Shown: in pieces, positions 17,053-24,413 of the stretch
Position numbering within the stretch: the first letter of the stretch is position 1
How the letters are laid out: the number at the start of each line of letters is the position of its first letter
Source: a virus
Reading direction: 5' to 3' (one strand)
DNA: 64,000 bases
Virus record (IMG/VR): IMGVR_UViG_3300031920_000373
Location: 37,490-101,489 of that record
The notes under the pieces: model-generated
What the model was told of the DNA's origin: nothing
Seen by the model: the letters and a program-made list of their open reading frames with translations, nothing else
Databases searched by the model: none
Program-made: the position numbers and the translations under genes

Positions 17053-18422
17053 GTCTTAAAATCGTACATCAAAACATGATCAAAATTAAAGATACAAAGT
17101 CTACGAATGCAAAGATATCAATGCTTGCTGAAATGCTCAAAAATGATACATTCCGCTCAGTTATCACACTAATGTATGATGATGCGAAGCATTTTAAAGT
17201 GAACAAGCTTCCAAATAAAATGAAAGTGTCAGGAGGCCTTCTGGCTCCATCAAGTTCTAACCATAATCAAGAGTTGTTTGCCTATCTGGAAAAATTAGCC
17301 CTACAAAAGGGTACGTCCAATTTGGATAAACAGAAATTGTGCAAACTCGCCTCAGTGGATACAGAAACATTTGAGGTGGTTACTCGGATTATAAACAAGG
17401 ACGCTAAGTGTGGAATCGGTGGGAAGTCTATCAACAAGGCAATGTCTGATCTTCTTTTCCTTATGCCCTATTGTCGATGCAGTACAGAAAAGGCGAAGAT
17501 GGGGAATATTGATTATGAAAGAGGCGCCATTGGCCAAGAGAAAGCGGACGGAATGTTTGATAATATCATTATCGACCGCAATGGAGGTGTGTTATTCAGA
17601 ACCAGAAATGGCAACATTATCCACCAGTTAGACCACCTTAAGGAGTTCTTACAGAAAGCTCCTGAAAAATACAGGGATACTGTTTACATGGGGGAACTCC
17701 TTGTTAGTGTTGGAGGAAAGATTCTCCCCCGAAAAACAGGAAACGGGATTCTATCTTCATGTTTACAGAATACAGCGGATCCAAAAATGGCAAGGCAAGT
17801 CATCATAAAATTGTGGGATGCTGTTCCTCAAAAAGACTTCTGGGCGGGATCATCTGAAATAGCCTACACGTATAGACTCAGTAGAGTGTCCACGTTCGTA
17901 AGGGAAATGGCAACTATTCAGCTATTTGAACAATCTCCTATAGAAACATTCTGGGTGCATAAAATAGAGTCCGTAATGTTACATTCCTTAGAAGAGGCAC
18001 AAGCGTTTTACAAAAGATTGAGAGGTGAGGGAAAAGAAGGCGCCATTATAAAGAACATCCTTGCTAAATGGAAGGATAACACTTCTCCCGATCAAGTCAA
18101 AATGAAAGCTTGCAAGGATGTTGAACTTAGGATAGTAGGCTGGAAGTATGGCAAAGCTGATACAAGGTTCCATGATTGTATGGGTTCTGTTCAGTTGAAA
18201 TCCGATGATGATCTTATCTTTGTTTCCGTAAGCGGATTCACCGACGATGAGAGACTCCTTGATTGGGATGCAAGAATAGGAAAGATAGCTACCCTTGAGT
18301 GTGACGGAATCATTTCTGACAAAGGCAAACCAGGCGTATACTCTCTTTATCTTCCCAGAAATCTTGAAATGCGCCCTGATAGATCCAATACAGATAACTT
18401 AAAAAGCTTAAAAAAGAGGTAA
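17049..18422 (+). CDS. ATP-dependent DNA ligase (T4 gp30-like)
   Basis: 457 residues, close to T4 gp30. Adenylation motif I is QEKADGMF near residue 161 (Lys nucleophile); motif III-like YMGELLV, motif IV EGAIIKN near 330 and motif V VKMKACKDVELR near 352 follow; an OB-fold C-terminal domain completes it. The N-terminal helical domain matches phage ligases. It seals Okazaki and recombination nicks with the polymerase, FEN and SSB coded upstream. Starts by ATGA overlap. Confidence 0.93.
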   Translation: MSLKIVHQNMIKIKDTKSTNAKISMLAEMLKNDTFRSVITLMYDDAKHFKVNKLPNKMKVSGGLLAPSSSNHNQELFAYLEKLALQKGTSNLDKQKLCKLASVDTETFEVVTRIINKDAKCGIGGKSINKAMSDLLFLMPYCRCSTEKAKMGNIDYERGAIGQEKADGMFDNIIIDRNGGVLFRTRNGNIIHQLDHLKEFLQKAPEKYRDTVYMGELLVSVGGKILPRKTGNGILSSCLQNTADPKMARQVIIKLWDAVPQKDFWAGSSEIAYTYRLSRVSTFVREMATIQLFEQSPIETFWVHKIESVMLHSLEEAQAFYKRLRGEGKEGAIIKNILAKWKDNTSPDQVKMKACKDVELRIVGWKYGKADTRFHDCMGSVQLKSDDDLIFVSVSGFTDDERLLDWDARIGKIATLECDGIISDKGKPGVYSLYLPRNLEMRPDRSNTDNLKSLKKR

Positions 18423-18425
18423 AAA

Positions 18426-18812
18426 ATGAAAGAGGGTTATTACCATTTATACAGTCCTGATGAAAAAGAACCTACATTGGTTCATGGATACTATTGTACT
18501 GACGAAGGAGGACAATTCGTCTTTGGGTTTAATACACATGACGGCGGAGGATTGGTACGTCTTGACGATTTACGCAAAGAGTCAACTGTAATTCCTGTAA
18601 CATTGAAGGAGCCCAGACTTGACTCTGTAAAAGATGAAAACAAAGAAAAAGGAATGAAGTATCTTTGTGAAGAAAATGATAATACCATTGAATACAGGCC
18701 TCTGGACAGTGAATTTTATATTGGACATGAATCAGGAGTTGGTGGTTACTGGGTTATCGGGGAACAGGACTTGAAACTTGCCCTGATGGAATTCGGCATT
18801 ACCATTGAATAG
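18426..18812 (+). CDS. Hypothetical protein, 128 aa
   Basis: Follows the ligase after three bases. Contains GYYHLYSPDE, FVFGFNTHDGGGLVRLDDL and HESGVGGYWVIGEQDL; acidic, mixed alpha/beta. No family recognised. It is the last gene before the second palindrome promoter. Confidence 0.7.
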   Translation: MKEGYYHLYSPDEKEPTLVHGYYCTDEGGQFVFGFNTHDGGGLVRLDDLRKESTVIPVTLKEPRLDSVKDENKEKGMKYLCEENDNTIEYRPLDSEFYIGHESGVGGYWVIGEQDLKLALMEFGITIE

Positions 18813-18825
18813 GGAAGTATAAAAG

Positions 18826-18843
18826 TTAATGATTTATCATTAA
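18826..18843 (+). promoter_or_regulatory. Palindromic operator-like site, copy 2
   Basis: TTAATGATTTATCATTAA, identical to 8269-8286, again followed by AAAA, three bases and TTGACT. The flanks beyond the -35 differ, so the palindrome, spacer and -35 are the conserved unit. Confidence 0.78.
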
Positions 18844-18850
18844 AAAACGC

Positions 18851-18879
18851 TTGACTTTATTTGTCGTGTGTAGTACGAT
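18851..18879 (+). promoter_or_regulatory. Sigma70-like promoter for the small-gene block
   Basis: TTGACT (18851-18856), 17-base spacer, TACGAT (18874-18879, 4/6). The 18886 gene ATG lies only 7 bases downstream of the -10, so its transcript would be leaderless or nearly so, or the first efficiently translated gene is the one at 19061. Confidence 0.72.
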
Positions 18880-18885
18880 CATAAA

Positions 18886-19095
18886 ATGAAAAATTACAAA
18901 AAAAGACGGCTTTACAATAAGAATGAATTTTGCAAATCAGTTTCCTGTTCTTGGCTTCACCCGATTACAAAAACGTGTGGAGACAAGGACGGGAATTGTT
19001 GTTTTACGGCAAAGGAATTTCACCATTGGTTAATTAAAAATAACTTTAGGATTGTAAAAGATGAAAAAGATAGTAACCAAGACGTCAATTCGTAG
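18886..19095 (+). CDS. Small Cys-rich protein, 69 aa
   Basis: Starts right behind the promoter -10 without a Shine-Dalgarno site. Five cysteines (FCKSVSCSW, KTCGD, GNCCF) and a basic start suggest a metal-binding host-directed protein, but nothing proves it. It overlaps the next gene by 35 bases. Confidence 0.55.
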   Translation: MKNYKKRRLYNKNEFCKSVSCSWLHPITKTCGDKDGNCCFTAKEFHHWLIKNNFRIVKDEKDSNQDVNS

Positions 19096-19327
19096 GAAAT
19101 TAGAACAGAAGGCAAAAGTATTGATGATCTGTAATGCCAAGAAAAAGTTTGATCATTGCCTTACTTATTGCACTCATGGGATTTATCATGAAAAAGAAGT
19201 AGGAAGAGATGCCTGCCATAATAATACCGAAATCTGTAAAATACAACCCAGGATAGTTAGAGTCACTTGTCGGCATCTTACCGCTCAGGAAAAGCGAGAT
19301 TGGATTGAAAAGGAAATAAACAAATGA
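19061..19327 (+). CDS. Small Cys/His-rich protein, 88 aa
   Basis: Basic N-terminus, then cysteines and histidines in HCLTYCTHGIYH, DACHNN, EICK and TCRHL. Overlaps both neighbours and is probably a metal-binding early protein. No family recognised. Confidence 0.6.
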   Translation: MKKIVTKTSIRRKLEQKAKVLMICNAKKKFDHCLTYCTHGIYHEKEVGRDACHNNTEICKIQPRIVRVTCRHLTAQEKRDWIEKEINK

Positions 19328-19773
19328 AAGCTGACCACAATATGTTAATGAAGCTGGCTGAATTGGGAATTTTAAGAAGTATGCCTGATTTTCTTGGGGA
19401 ACCTCTGAAACCAGGAAGACTCAGAGCAAGATTCATGGAAATTGAGTTCATTGTGGATAATGAACTCAAACGTGTATTTGCCAATGATCCTAATATTTAC
19501 AAGGACAATCTATCCGAGATTACTGCATATCTTGAAAAATTCGGTAAAATAATGAATGTGGATAATCTTGAAAAGGCGGATATCCATGTTGCTTCTGTGG
19601 TTTGCTTCTGTATGAGCTTCCTTGAGACAACCAAAACAAAGTATCCCAAAAAGCTGTATGAATACCTCAAGGACATCATTGATTATTATGAGCGGGCCGA
19701 TAACATAAAACATAGTGATTTTATGAGTGGCAGAACCTTTCATAAAGAATGGGAGAGAATTAACAATGGATGA
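19324..19773 (+). CDS. Hypothetical protein, 149 aa
   Basis: All-helical by appearance (LMKLAELGILRSM, FIVDNELKRVF, LYEYLKDIIDYYERAD). Coupled by ATGA to the upstream gene. No family recognised. Confidence 0.68.
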   Translation: MKADHNMLMKLAELGILRSMPDFLGEPLKPGRLRARFMEIEFIVDNELKRVFANDPNIYKDNLSEITAYLEKFGKIMNVDNLEKADIHVASVVCFCMSFLETTKTKYPKKLYEYLKDIIDYYERADNIKHSDFMSGRTFHKEWERINNG

Positions 19774-19957
19774 AAAAATGCTGGAGTTCACTGGCGAAGT
19801 TAAACAGATTGGAAAAAATGCAGTTCTTATCAATGTTGATGGTATAACTGGATGGGTTCCAAATTCTGAAGCTGACTACATTGATGAACCAACACGAAGA
19901 GGTGAAATTACATTTCTTATTCCAAAATGGTTGGCAATCAAAAAAAGGATTTATTAA
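19766..19957 (+). CDS. Hypothetical protein, 63 aa
   Basis: Begins MDEKMLEFTGEVKQIGK and contains a beta-strand pattern with GWVPNSEADYI, like a small SH3/OB barrel. ATG 19766 is preferred: GGGAGAG lies upstream and earlier in-frame sequence overlaps the previous gene. Confidence 0.6.
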   Translation: MDEKMLEFTGEVKQIGKNAVLINVDGITGWVPNSEADYIDEPTRRGEITFLIPKWLAIKKRIY

Positions 19958-20175
19958 TGAATAAAAAAATACTCAGAAGATTGGCCAATGATGTTATAAA
20001 TGATCACATAACGGATATTGAGATAATAGGACAAGCAGTCAACGAACTACTTCCAAAAGAGACAAGTAGATTGCTGTTCAAAGCCGTCAATATGTGCATA
20101 TCAAATAAAGGCATCAGACACAGAGCATTCAATGCGTACCAAATACGTAATAATGGATATTCAAGAATAAATTAA
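19957..20175 (+). CDS. Hypothetical protein, 72 aa
   Basis: Start shares a base with the previous stop (TAATG) and has AAAGGAT upstream. Helical, basic, ends NNGYSRIN. No family recognised. Confidence 0.58.
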   Translation: MNKKILRRLANDVINDHITDIEIIGQAVNELLPKETSRLLFKAVNMCISNKGIRHRAFNAYQIRNNGYSRIN

Positions 20176-20185
20176 AGAGGGATAT

Positions 20186-20485
20186 ATGTTATTTTTCGTA
20201 TTTGGCGGAGAACAATTTTATGCGAACGGTGGATCAAGAGATTTTATATTCAGAACCTGTGATAAACAACTTGCTGAATCCACTGCACGAAGTCTCGTAG
20301 GTCAGAAAGTTCCAATGGTTGAATCTTGGATGGAAGAAGATGACTGGTTAGATATGACTATTGAATGGACACAAGTCATGGATGAAACTGGCAAGACTGT
20401 TTTTGAATTTGGAAAACCATACGGAAAGGTTGGTTACTTTGAGTTCAAAGGCTTAAATCGTATTAAATATATTAAGGAAGAGTAA
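20186..20485 (+). CDS. Hypothetical protein, 99 aa
   Basis: AGAGGGAT RBS. Beta-rich start (MLFFVFGGEQFYANGG), acidic centre (MEEDDWLDM) and strands at the end. No family recognised. Confidence 0.65.
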   Translation: MLFFVFGGEQFYANGGSRDFIFRTCDKQLAESTARSLVGQKVPMVESWMEEDDWLDMTIEWTQVMDETGKTVFEFGKPYGKVGYFEFKGLNRIKYIKEE

Positions 20486-20486
20486 A

Positions 20487-20879
20487 ATGGCAGATGATAC
20501 TTTGAAAATTTATCTTTGGCCTGATGGAAGCTGGGAGAGTGAAGATGAAATTGATGACATGGACTGGTATCTTTCCGGCTCTGGTAAAAGTGATGATTAC
20601 GCTATTTACAATGTTCCCCTTGATCTTGAATCTGAGGATATTGAGGAGCTTATAGGATTAAACGCCTTACCCGGAATGTTGTCGGATCCCATCTCTTTTG
20701 AAGGAGTAATAGACTCCAACACAATAGCGTCGGCAGGGGAAATCAAAATAGGAGAGGATGATATTATTATCGTATCGCATTCTAAGGACGTGAATTATAA
20801 TGCGGTAACTATACTCGATGATAGGGTGATAATAAATGCCCCTGGTATGATTCTGAAAGTGGTAAAAGGTAAAAAATGA
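20487..20879 (+). CDS. Acidic hypothetical protein, 130 aa
   Basis: Very acidic N-terminal half (ESEDEIDDMDWYL) followed by repeated beta strands with Ile/Val/Asp pattern (IIIVSHSKDVNY). A DNA-mimic role could be considered on charge alone; nothing more supports it. Overlaps the deaminase gene by ATGA. Confidence 0.62.
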   Translation: MADDTLKIYLWPDGSWESEDEIDDMDWYLSGSGKSDDYAIYNVPLDLESEDIEELIGLNALPGMLSDPISFEGVIDSNTIASAGEIKIGEDDIIIVSHSKDVNYNAVTILDDRVIINAPGMILKVVKGKK

Positions 20880-21370
20880 AAAAACTTAAAAGACCTACTT
20901 GGCAAGAGTACTTCTTTAACATAATGGCAGTAATTGCAACTCGTAGTTCTTGCATGAGAAGGCAAATAGCAGCCATAGCTGTTAAGGACAAGAGGATACT
21001 GGCAACAGGGTACAATGGAGCTCCAACTGGAATCAAACACTGTGTTGATCGTGGTGGTTGTATGCGGGAACAATTGAATATTCCTTCTGGAGAAAAACAA
21101 GAGAAGTGCCTTGCCGTTCATGCTGAAGAAAATCTTATTGTTCAGGCTGCTATTCATGGCATTAGTTTGAGAGGATGTGATATTTACTGCACTCACCAAC
21201 CTTGTATTATGTGTGCCAGAAAAATAATAAGCATTCAACCTAAAAACCTTTTCTACACCAATCATTATCCCGATCAAGATGCCTTTGATTTATTTAATGA
21301 AGTAGGCAGATACGGTGAAAGTGTTAATAAAATAAACGACAAAACGGTATCACATTGGGGATTTAAGTAA
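20876..21370 (+). CDS. Deoxycytidylate (dCMP) deaminase
   Basis: 164 residues. Converts dCMP to dUMP for thymidylate synthase. Zinc-site motifs HAEENLIVQAA near residue 83 and CTHQPCIMCARKI near 107 are intact; ATGYNGAPTGIKHC is the typical substrate loop. It pairs functionally with thymidylate synthase at 29858 and the dNMP kinase at 28902. Confidence 0.93.
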   Translation: MKKLKRPTWQEYFFNIMAVIATRSSCMRRQIAAIAVKDKRILATGYNGAPTGIKHCVDRGGCMREQLNIPSGEKQEKCLAVHAEENLIVQAAIHGISLRGCDIYCTHQPCIMCARKIISIQPKNLFYTNHYPDQDAFDLFNEVGRYGESVNKINDKTVSHWGFK

Positions 21371-21576
21371 TGACAATCCCAATTGATATGGATGGAAATA
21401 AACTTACACTTGGTACAAGAGTTGCGGCGGCTGATAATATTTGCGGAATTAAAATAAAAATTGGTAAGGTTGTGGGGTATACTCCAACAAGAGTCAAGAT
21501 TGATTTTGAAGGAGAAGTGAAAACATCCACAAAGGCACCCCGCACAATTGCGAAGATTTTTAATCAGGAGGAATAA
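21370..21576 (+). CDS. Small hypothetical protein, 68 aa (KIFNQEE tail)
   Basis: Starts on the last base of the deaminase stop (TAATG). SH3-like strands (MDGNKLTLGTRVAAAD, KVVGYTPTRVKIDF). It ends TIAKIFNQEE, almost the same as the end of the next protein (VIVKIFNQEK); the shared codons include the next gene's Shine-Dalgarno site. Confidence 0.65.
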   Translation: MTIPIDMDGNKLTLGTRVAAADNICGIKIKIGKVVGYTPTRVKIDFEGEVKTSTKAPRTIAKIFNQEE

Positions 21577-21776
21577 TGGAACTTTTATTTCATGTAGCAT
21601 TTCCCGTATCAATAACTATACTTATTGGTTGTGGTATGTTATTAGGTGTTTTGTGGAAAGGATTTAAAAATTATGAATTGTATAAAGATGACAGTGAATA
21701 TTTTGCATCCAGTATGGCAGATGTCAACAAAGGCGCGGCACATGTCATTGTGAAGATTTTTAACCAGGAGAAATAA
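21576..21776 (+). CDS. Small membrane protein, 66 aa
   Basis: One transmembrane helix (LLFHVAFPVSITILIGCGM) at the N-terminus, then a charged cytoplasmic tail ending VIVKIFNQEK. Preceded by CAGGAGGAATA. Function unknown. Confidence 0.65.
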   Translation: MELLFHVAFPVSITILIGCGMLLGVLWKGFKNYELYKDDSEYFASSMADVNKGAAHVIVKIFNQEK

Positions 21777-21777
21777 A

Positions 21778-21957
21778 ATGGAAATCCTTGAAAATGTTAA
21801 ACTAAAGGGAGCCAAACATCCTGATGTAATTTTGATGATCACGTATAAAGAGGCAAGAGTTTTTAATGATGCTATGGAAGCTTATGTGCAAGCCAACAAA
21901 AGGAAAAAGATAGCCAAAGCATTATACAAACAAATGTATGATGATTTACCTTATTAG
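21778..21957 (+). CDS. Small hypothetical protein, 59 aa
   Basis: ATG 21778 with CCAGGAGAAATAAA upstream; stop TAG 21955-21957. Reads MEILENVKLKGAKHPDVIL and ends in a basic helix plus QMYDDLPY. Packed in the operon with normal spacing. No family recognised. Confidence 0.62.
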   Translation: MEILENVKLKGAKHPDVILMITYKEARVFNDAMEAYVQANKRKKIAKALYKQMYDDLPY

Positions 21958-21968
21958 GAGTAAATAAA

Positions 21969-22151
21969 ATGGGAGATGGTGCAGATCAAGCATTGGAAAG
22001 GGCCGCAGAAAAATGTGAACATTTTAACGGGTTCAGGGATTCATTTGCTACTCAGTATGAAGAAGGCTTAATTGATGAATCAGGATCAATCATAGGAAAT
22101 CCAGGATCAATTCCCGGAAATACTATTCCTTCTTTTCTGGGTGACTTCTAA
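21969..22151 (+). CDS. Small hypothetical protein, 60 aa
   Basis: Preceded by TAGGAGTAAATAAA. Acidic helix then a Gly/Pro/Ser-rich tail (GSIIGNPGSIPGNTIPS). Shares its last base with the next start. No family recognised. Confidence 0.55.
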   Translation: MGDGADQALERAAEKCEHFNGFRDSFATQYEEGLIDESGSIIGNPGSIPGNTIPSFLGDF

Positions 22152-22375
22152 TGGATATTACAATAGAAAATTTGCAAAAGGTAGAACTCAAGAAAGGTGA
22201 AATTCTCATTATTACTTTTGATGACGAAAAAATGACAGAGGATGATATGAAAGACGCACATATAGCCTGTAAAGCTGTATTCACCAACAATAAAGTCATA
22301 TTTGTCCCTAAACATATGAAATTATCTGTGATTCGAGATCCCGACACTATTCCAATAGGCGGGAATGATGATTAA
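22151..22375 (+). CDS. Hypothetical protein, 74 aa
   Basis: Alpha/beta pattern (GEILIITFDDEKMTEDDM, VFTNNKVIFVPKHMKL). Overlaps the downstream Rad50-like gene by about 11 bases. No family recognised. Confidence 0.6.
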   Translation: MDITIENLQKVELKKGEILIITFDDEKMTEDDMKDAHIACKAVFTNNKVIFVPKHMKLSVIRDPDTIPIGGNDD

Positions 22376-23465
22376 TTCCCTTACAGGTAAATTCTTTGAA
22401 ACACACATTGATACCCATATTGAATTTGGACCTGGTGTCAATGTCATTATTGGTGAATCTGATGAAGGTAAATCGGGCATTATCAGACAGTTAAAGTGGA
22501 ATGCCGAGAATAGACCCCAAGGTGACTATTACAGAAATGACCAACTTGATCCTAAGAAAAAAGAGGACAAGTTAAAACTCACTGAGGTTTCCGTTGATTA
22601 CAAAGATTCAGGTATTATTACAAGGGCAAGGGACGGATTCTCAGGAGGAGTCAATCATTATCAGATAGATGATGGGGAGCCTTTACGTGCCCTAAGGACG
22701 GATGTTCCTGATGAGGTAAAAGACGTTTCAAAAATGAAAGCTGTCAACATCCAGACACAACATCCCACTGAACAGTATTTCCTTCTTGCTGATAAACCAG
22801 GACAGGTTGCAAAAGAGTTCAATAAGGTTGCGGGTTTAACTATCATGGACAAAGCAATCAAGGACATAAACTCACAAGTAAGAACCTGTAACACTGAAAT
22901 AAAAGTGGCAAAGGAAGAAATAGAGACCAAACAAAAGGAGATAGAAGAAACTACATGGGTTGATGACGCGGAGAAACTTGCAAACAAGCTCAAGGCGTTC
23001 AAAGCTCAGGTAAATAAAGAGCAAGCGGAATACAATGATCTCCATGATAAGATAAACCATGTCCTGGGAATTGAAGATGTTCTGGAAACACATTATAACG
23101 GAGTGGACGATGCTTTAAATGCTCTTGAAGCACTCGGCAAAGAAAAACAGTCAATTGACGATGAAAAGCACACTGTGGAGCAGATAGAGGACTTGATCTC
23201 TGCTATGACGGACGTTGATTTACAGTTAAACGCCACTACTGACATTGACAAAGCTTTAAAAGCTCTTGAAACGCTTTATTTAGAGCGGCAGAAAATTGAA
23301 AAGCTCAAGAAGGAGCACAAGGAATTAGATTACTCCTTGTGTATGCTTGAAAAGAATAGAATGGAAAGAACTGAGGCTGATATTGAACTGATAGATGCCA
23401 AAAAGGAGTACGTGAAAATCTTTAAAGAACAAGAATGTCCTACATGCGGGAGGAAAGGAATATGA
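22365..23465 (+). CDS. Rad50/SbcC/gp46-like ATPase, N-terminal half ending in a zinc-hook
   Basis: 366 residues. Walker A is GESDEGKSGI near residue 31; QTQHPTEQYFLL gives the Q-loop region; the rest is long coiled coil that ends with CPTCGRKGI, the zinc-hook CxxC, immediately before the stop. No Walker B or signature motif is present: these occur in a separate gene at 25587. The two halves together (571 residues) equal a T4 gp46-size protein. The stop overlaps the next gene by ATGA. ATG 22368 is an equally possible start. Confidence 0.88.
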   Translation: MMINSLTGKFFETHIDTHIEFGPGVNVIIGESDEGKSGIIRQLKWNAENRPQGDYYRNDQLDPKKKEDKLKLTEVSVDYKDSGIITRARDGFSGGVNHYQIDDGEPLRALRTDVPDEVKDVSKMKAVNIQTQHPTEQYFLLADKPGQVAKEFNKVAGLTIMDKAIKDINSQVRTCNTEIKVAKEEIETKQKEIEETTWVDDAEKLANKLKAFKAQVNKEQAEYNDLHDKINHVLGIEDVLETHYNGVDDALNALEALGKEKQSIDDEKHTVEQIEDLISAMTDVDLQLNATTDIDKALKALETLYLERQKIEKLKKEHKELDYSLCMLEKNRMERTEADIELIDAKKEYVKIFKEQECPTCGRKGI

Positions 23466-23656
23466 GTGTAAAGGCATATAACACATGTGAAACTTGCCCC
23501 TCTTGTAATTCTCACCAATCTGTAGTTTATGTGGAAATGAGAAAAATAGGAGAACATATAGATTATTCTAATATGGAGAACAGTACAGTAACATACAAAA
23601 GGATTGAAAATTTCAGGTGCAAAATCTGTAAACATGAATGGAGAAAAGGGAAATGA
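23462..23656 (+). CDS. Zinc-ribbon protein, 64 aa
   Basis: Two CxxC knuckles (CETCPSC near residue 8, CKICKHEW near the end). ATG 23462 overlaps the Rad50 N-half stop and is chosen over upstream in-frame ATGs inside that gene. Similar in plan to the 16457 protein. Confidence 0.65.
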   Translation: MSVKAYNTCETCPSCNSHQSVVYVEMRKIGEHIDYSNMENSTVTYKRIENFRCKICKHEWRKGK

Positions 23657-24051
23657 AATTAATAATTGCCGGAAGTAGGCCTATAACGGGAACTTCTTTC
23701 ATTTATGAGGCATTAAAAAAGTTTAAGATTACCAAAAAAAGTGTATCTGAAATTGTAAGTGGTTGTGCAAAAGGACCTGATACCGGAGGGAAGGAAGTAG
23801 CAGAAGAACACCAAATAAAAGTAAAATCATTCCCTGCTGATTGGAATAAATTTGGAAATGGCGCAGGATACAAGAGGAATATAGAAATGGGGAATTATGG
23901 AGATAAACTTCTTGCTATATGGGATGGCAGTTCAAGCGGCACCGAACACATGATAAATACAATGAAAGAAAGAAAGAAAGAAACCTGTGTTTGTTTTCAA
24001 TATATTCAAAGACTCCAAACTCACAATCGTAAAAACATTAATAGGGGATAA
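23653..24051 (+). CDS. SLOG/DUF2493-family nucleotide-binding protein, apparently frameshifted
   Basis: 132 residues. Rossmann-like SLOG signature: MKLIIAGSRPITG, EIVSGCAKGPDTGG, FPADWNKFGNGAGYKRN and AIWDGSSSGTEHMI. The family normally finishes just after GTEHMI with a hydrophobic strand such as KPVFVFNIF. That strand exists here but in another frame, directly after a (GAAA)5 run; the present frame instead reads ETCVCFQYIQRL. One GAAA unit fewer would fuse this gene to the 23987 frame. SLOG proteins bind nucleotides or nucleotide-derived signals. Confidence 0.75.
   Translation: MKLIIAGSRPITGTSFIYEALKKFKITKKSVSEIVSGCAKGPDTGGKEVAEEHQIKVKSFPADWNKFGNGAGYKRNIEMGNYGDKLLAIWDGSSSGTEHMINTMKERKKETCVCFQYIQRLQTHNRKNINRG
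23964..23983 (+). repeat. (GAAA)5 tetranucleotide repeat inside the SLOG gene
   Basis: Five perfect GAAA copies. As the unit is not a multiple of three, gain or loss of one copy switches the frame of everything downstream in the SLOG gene. Confidence 0.95.
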
Positions 24052-24298
24052 TTTTCATATAATTAGAGATTTTCATTCTGAACCTATAGACGATGCTTAT
24101 TTGTATCCTAAAGTAATTCCTTCTTCTGTAAGGAAACAATTAATTAAATATGCAAATGATAAGAATATGCCGGAATTACTTGCAATAGTGGATATAATAA
24201 TCAATAAATTCGCAGGAGGAAATAATGGTAAAAAAAGAAATGATGGATCCTTTATTTCAGAAAAGGAAAGAATTAAATGCAGAATCCCTGAAAATTGA
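23987..24298 (+). pseudogene. Out-of-frame C-terminal part of the SLOG-family gene
   Basis: Open frame of 103 codons from a GTG without a Shine-Dalgarno site. Just upstream the frame reads KKPVFVFNIFKDS, the expected last strand of the SLOG domain, then about 90 further residues ending KCRIPEN. I read it as the C-terminal continuation of the 23653 gene, separated by the GAAA-run frameshift, giving a 213-residue protein if restored. It runs 74 bases into the next gene. Confidence 0.55.
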
Positions 24299-24413
24299 TA
24301 ATGCCATAAAGGCTCTTCAGGATATATGTGATCATGATTATGTTAGTGATGGGCATGATTCACACAAAAGCCATTACAAATGTAAAATGTGCAGGTACAC
24401 TGACTCATGGTAA
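24225..24413 (+). CDS. Small zinc-binding protein, 62 aa
   Basis: Strong GGAGGAAATA site. Helical first half; the end has DICDHDYVSDGHDSHKSHY and CKMCRYTDSW, a Cys/His zinc-ribbon. Overlaps the Mre11-like gene by 7 bases. Confidence 0.68.
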   Translation: MVKKEMMDPLFQKRKELNAESLKIDNAIKALQDICDHDYVSDGHDSHKSHYKCKMCRYTDSW

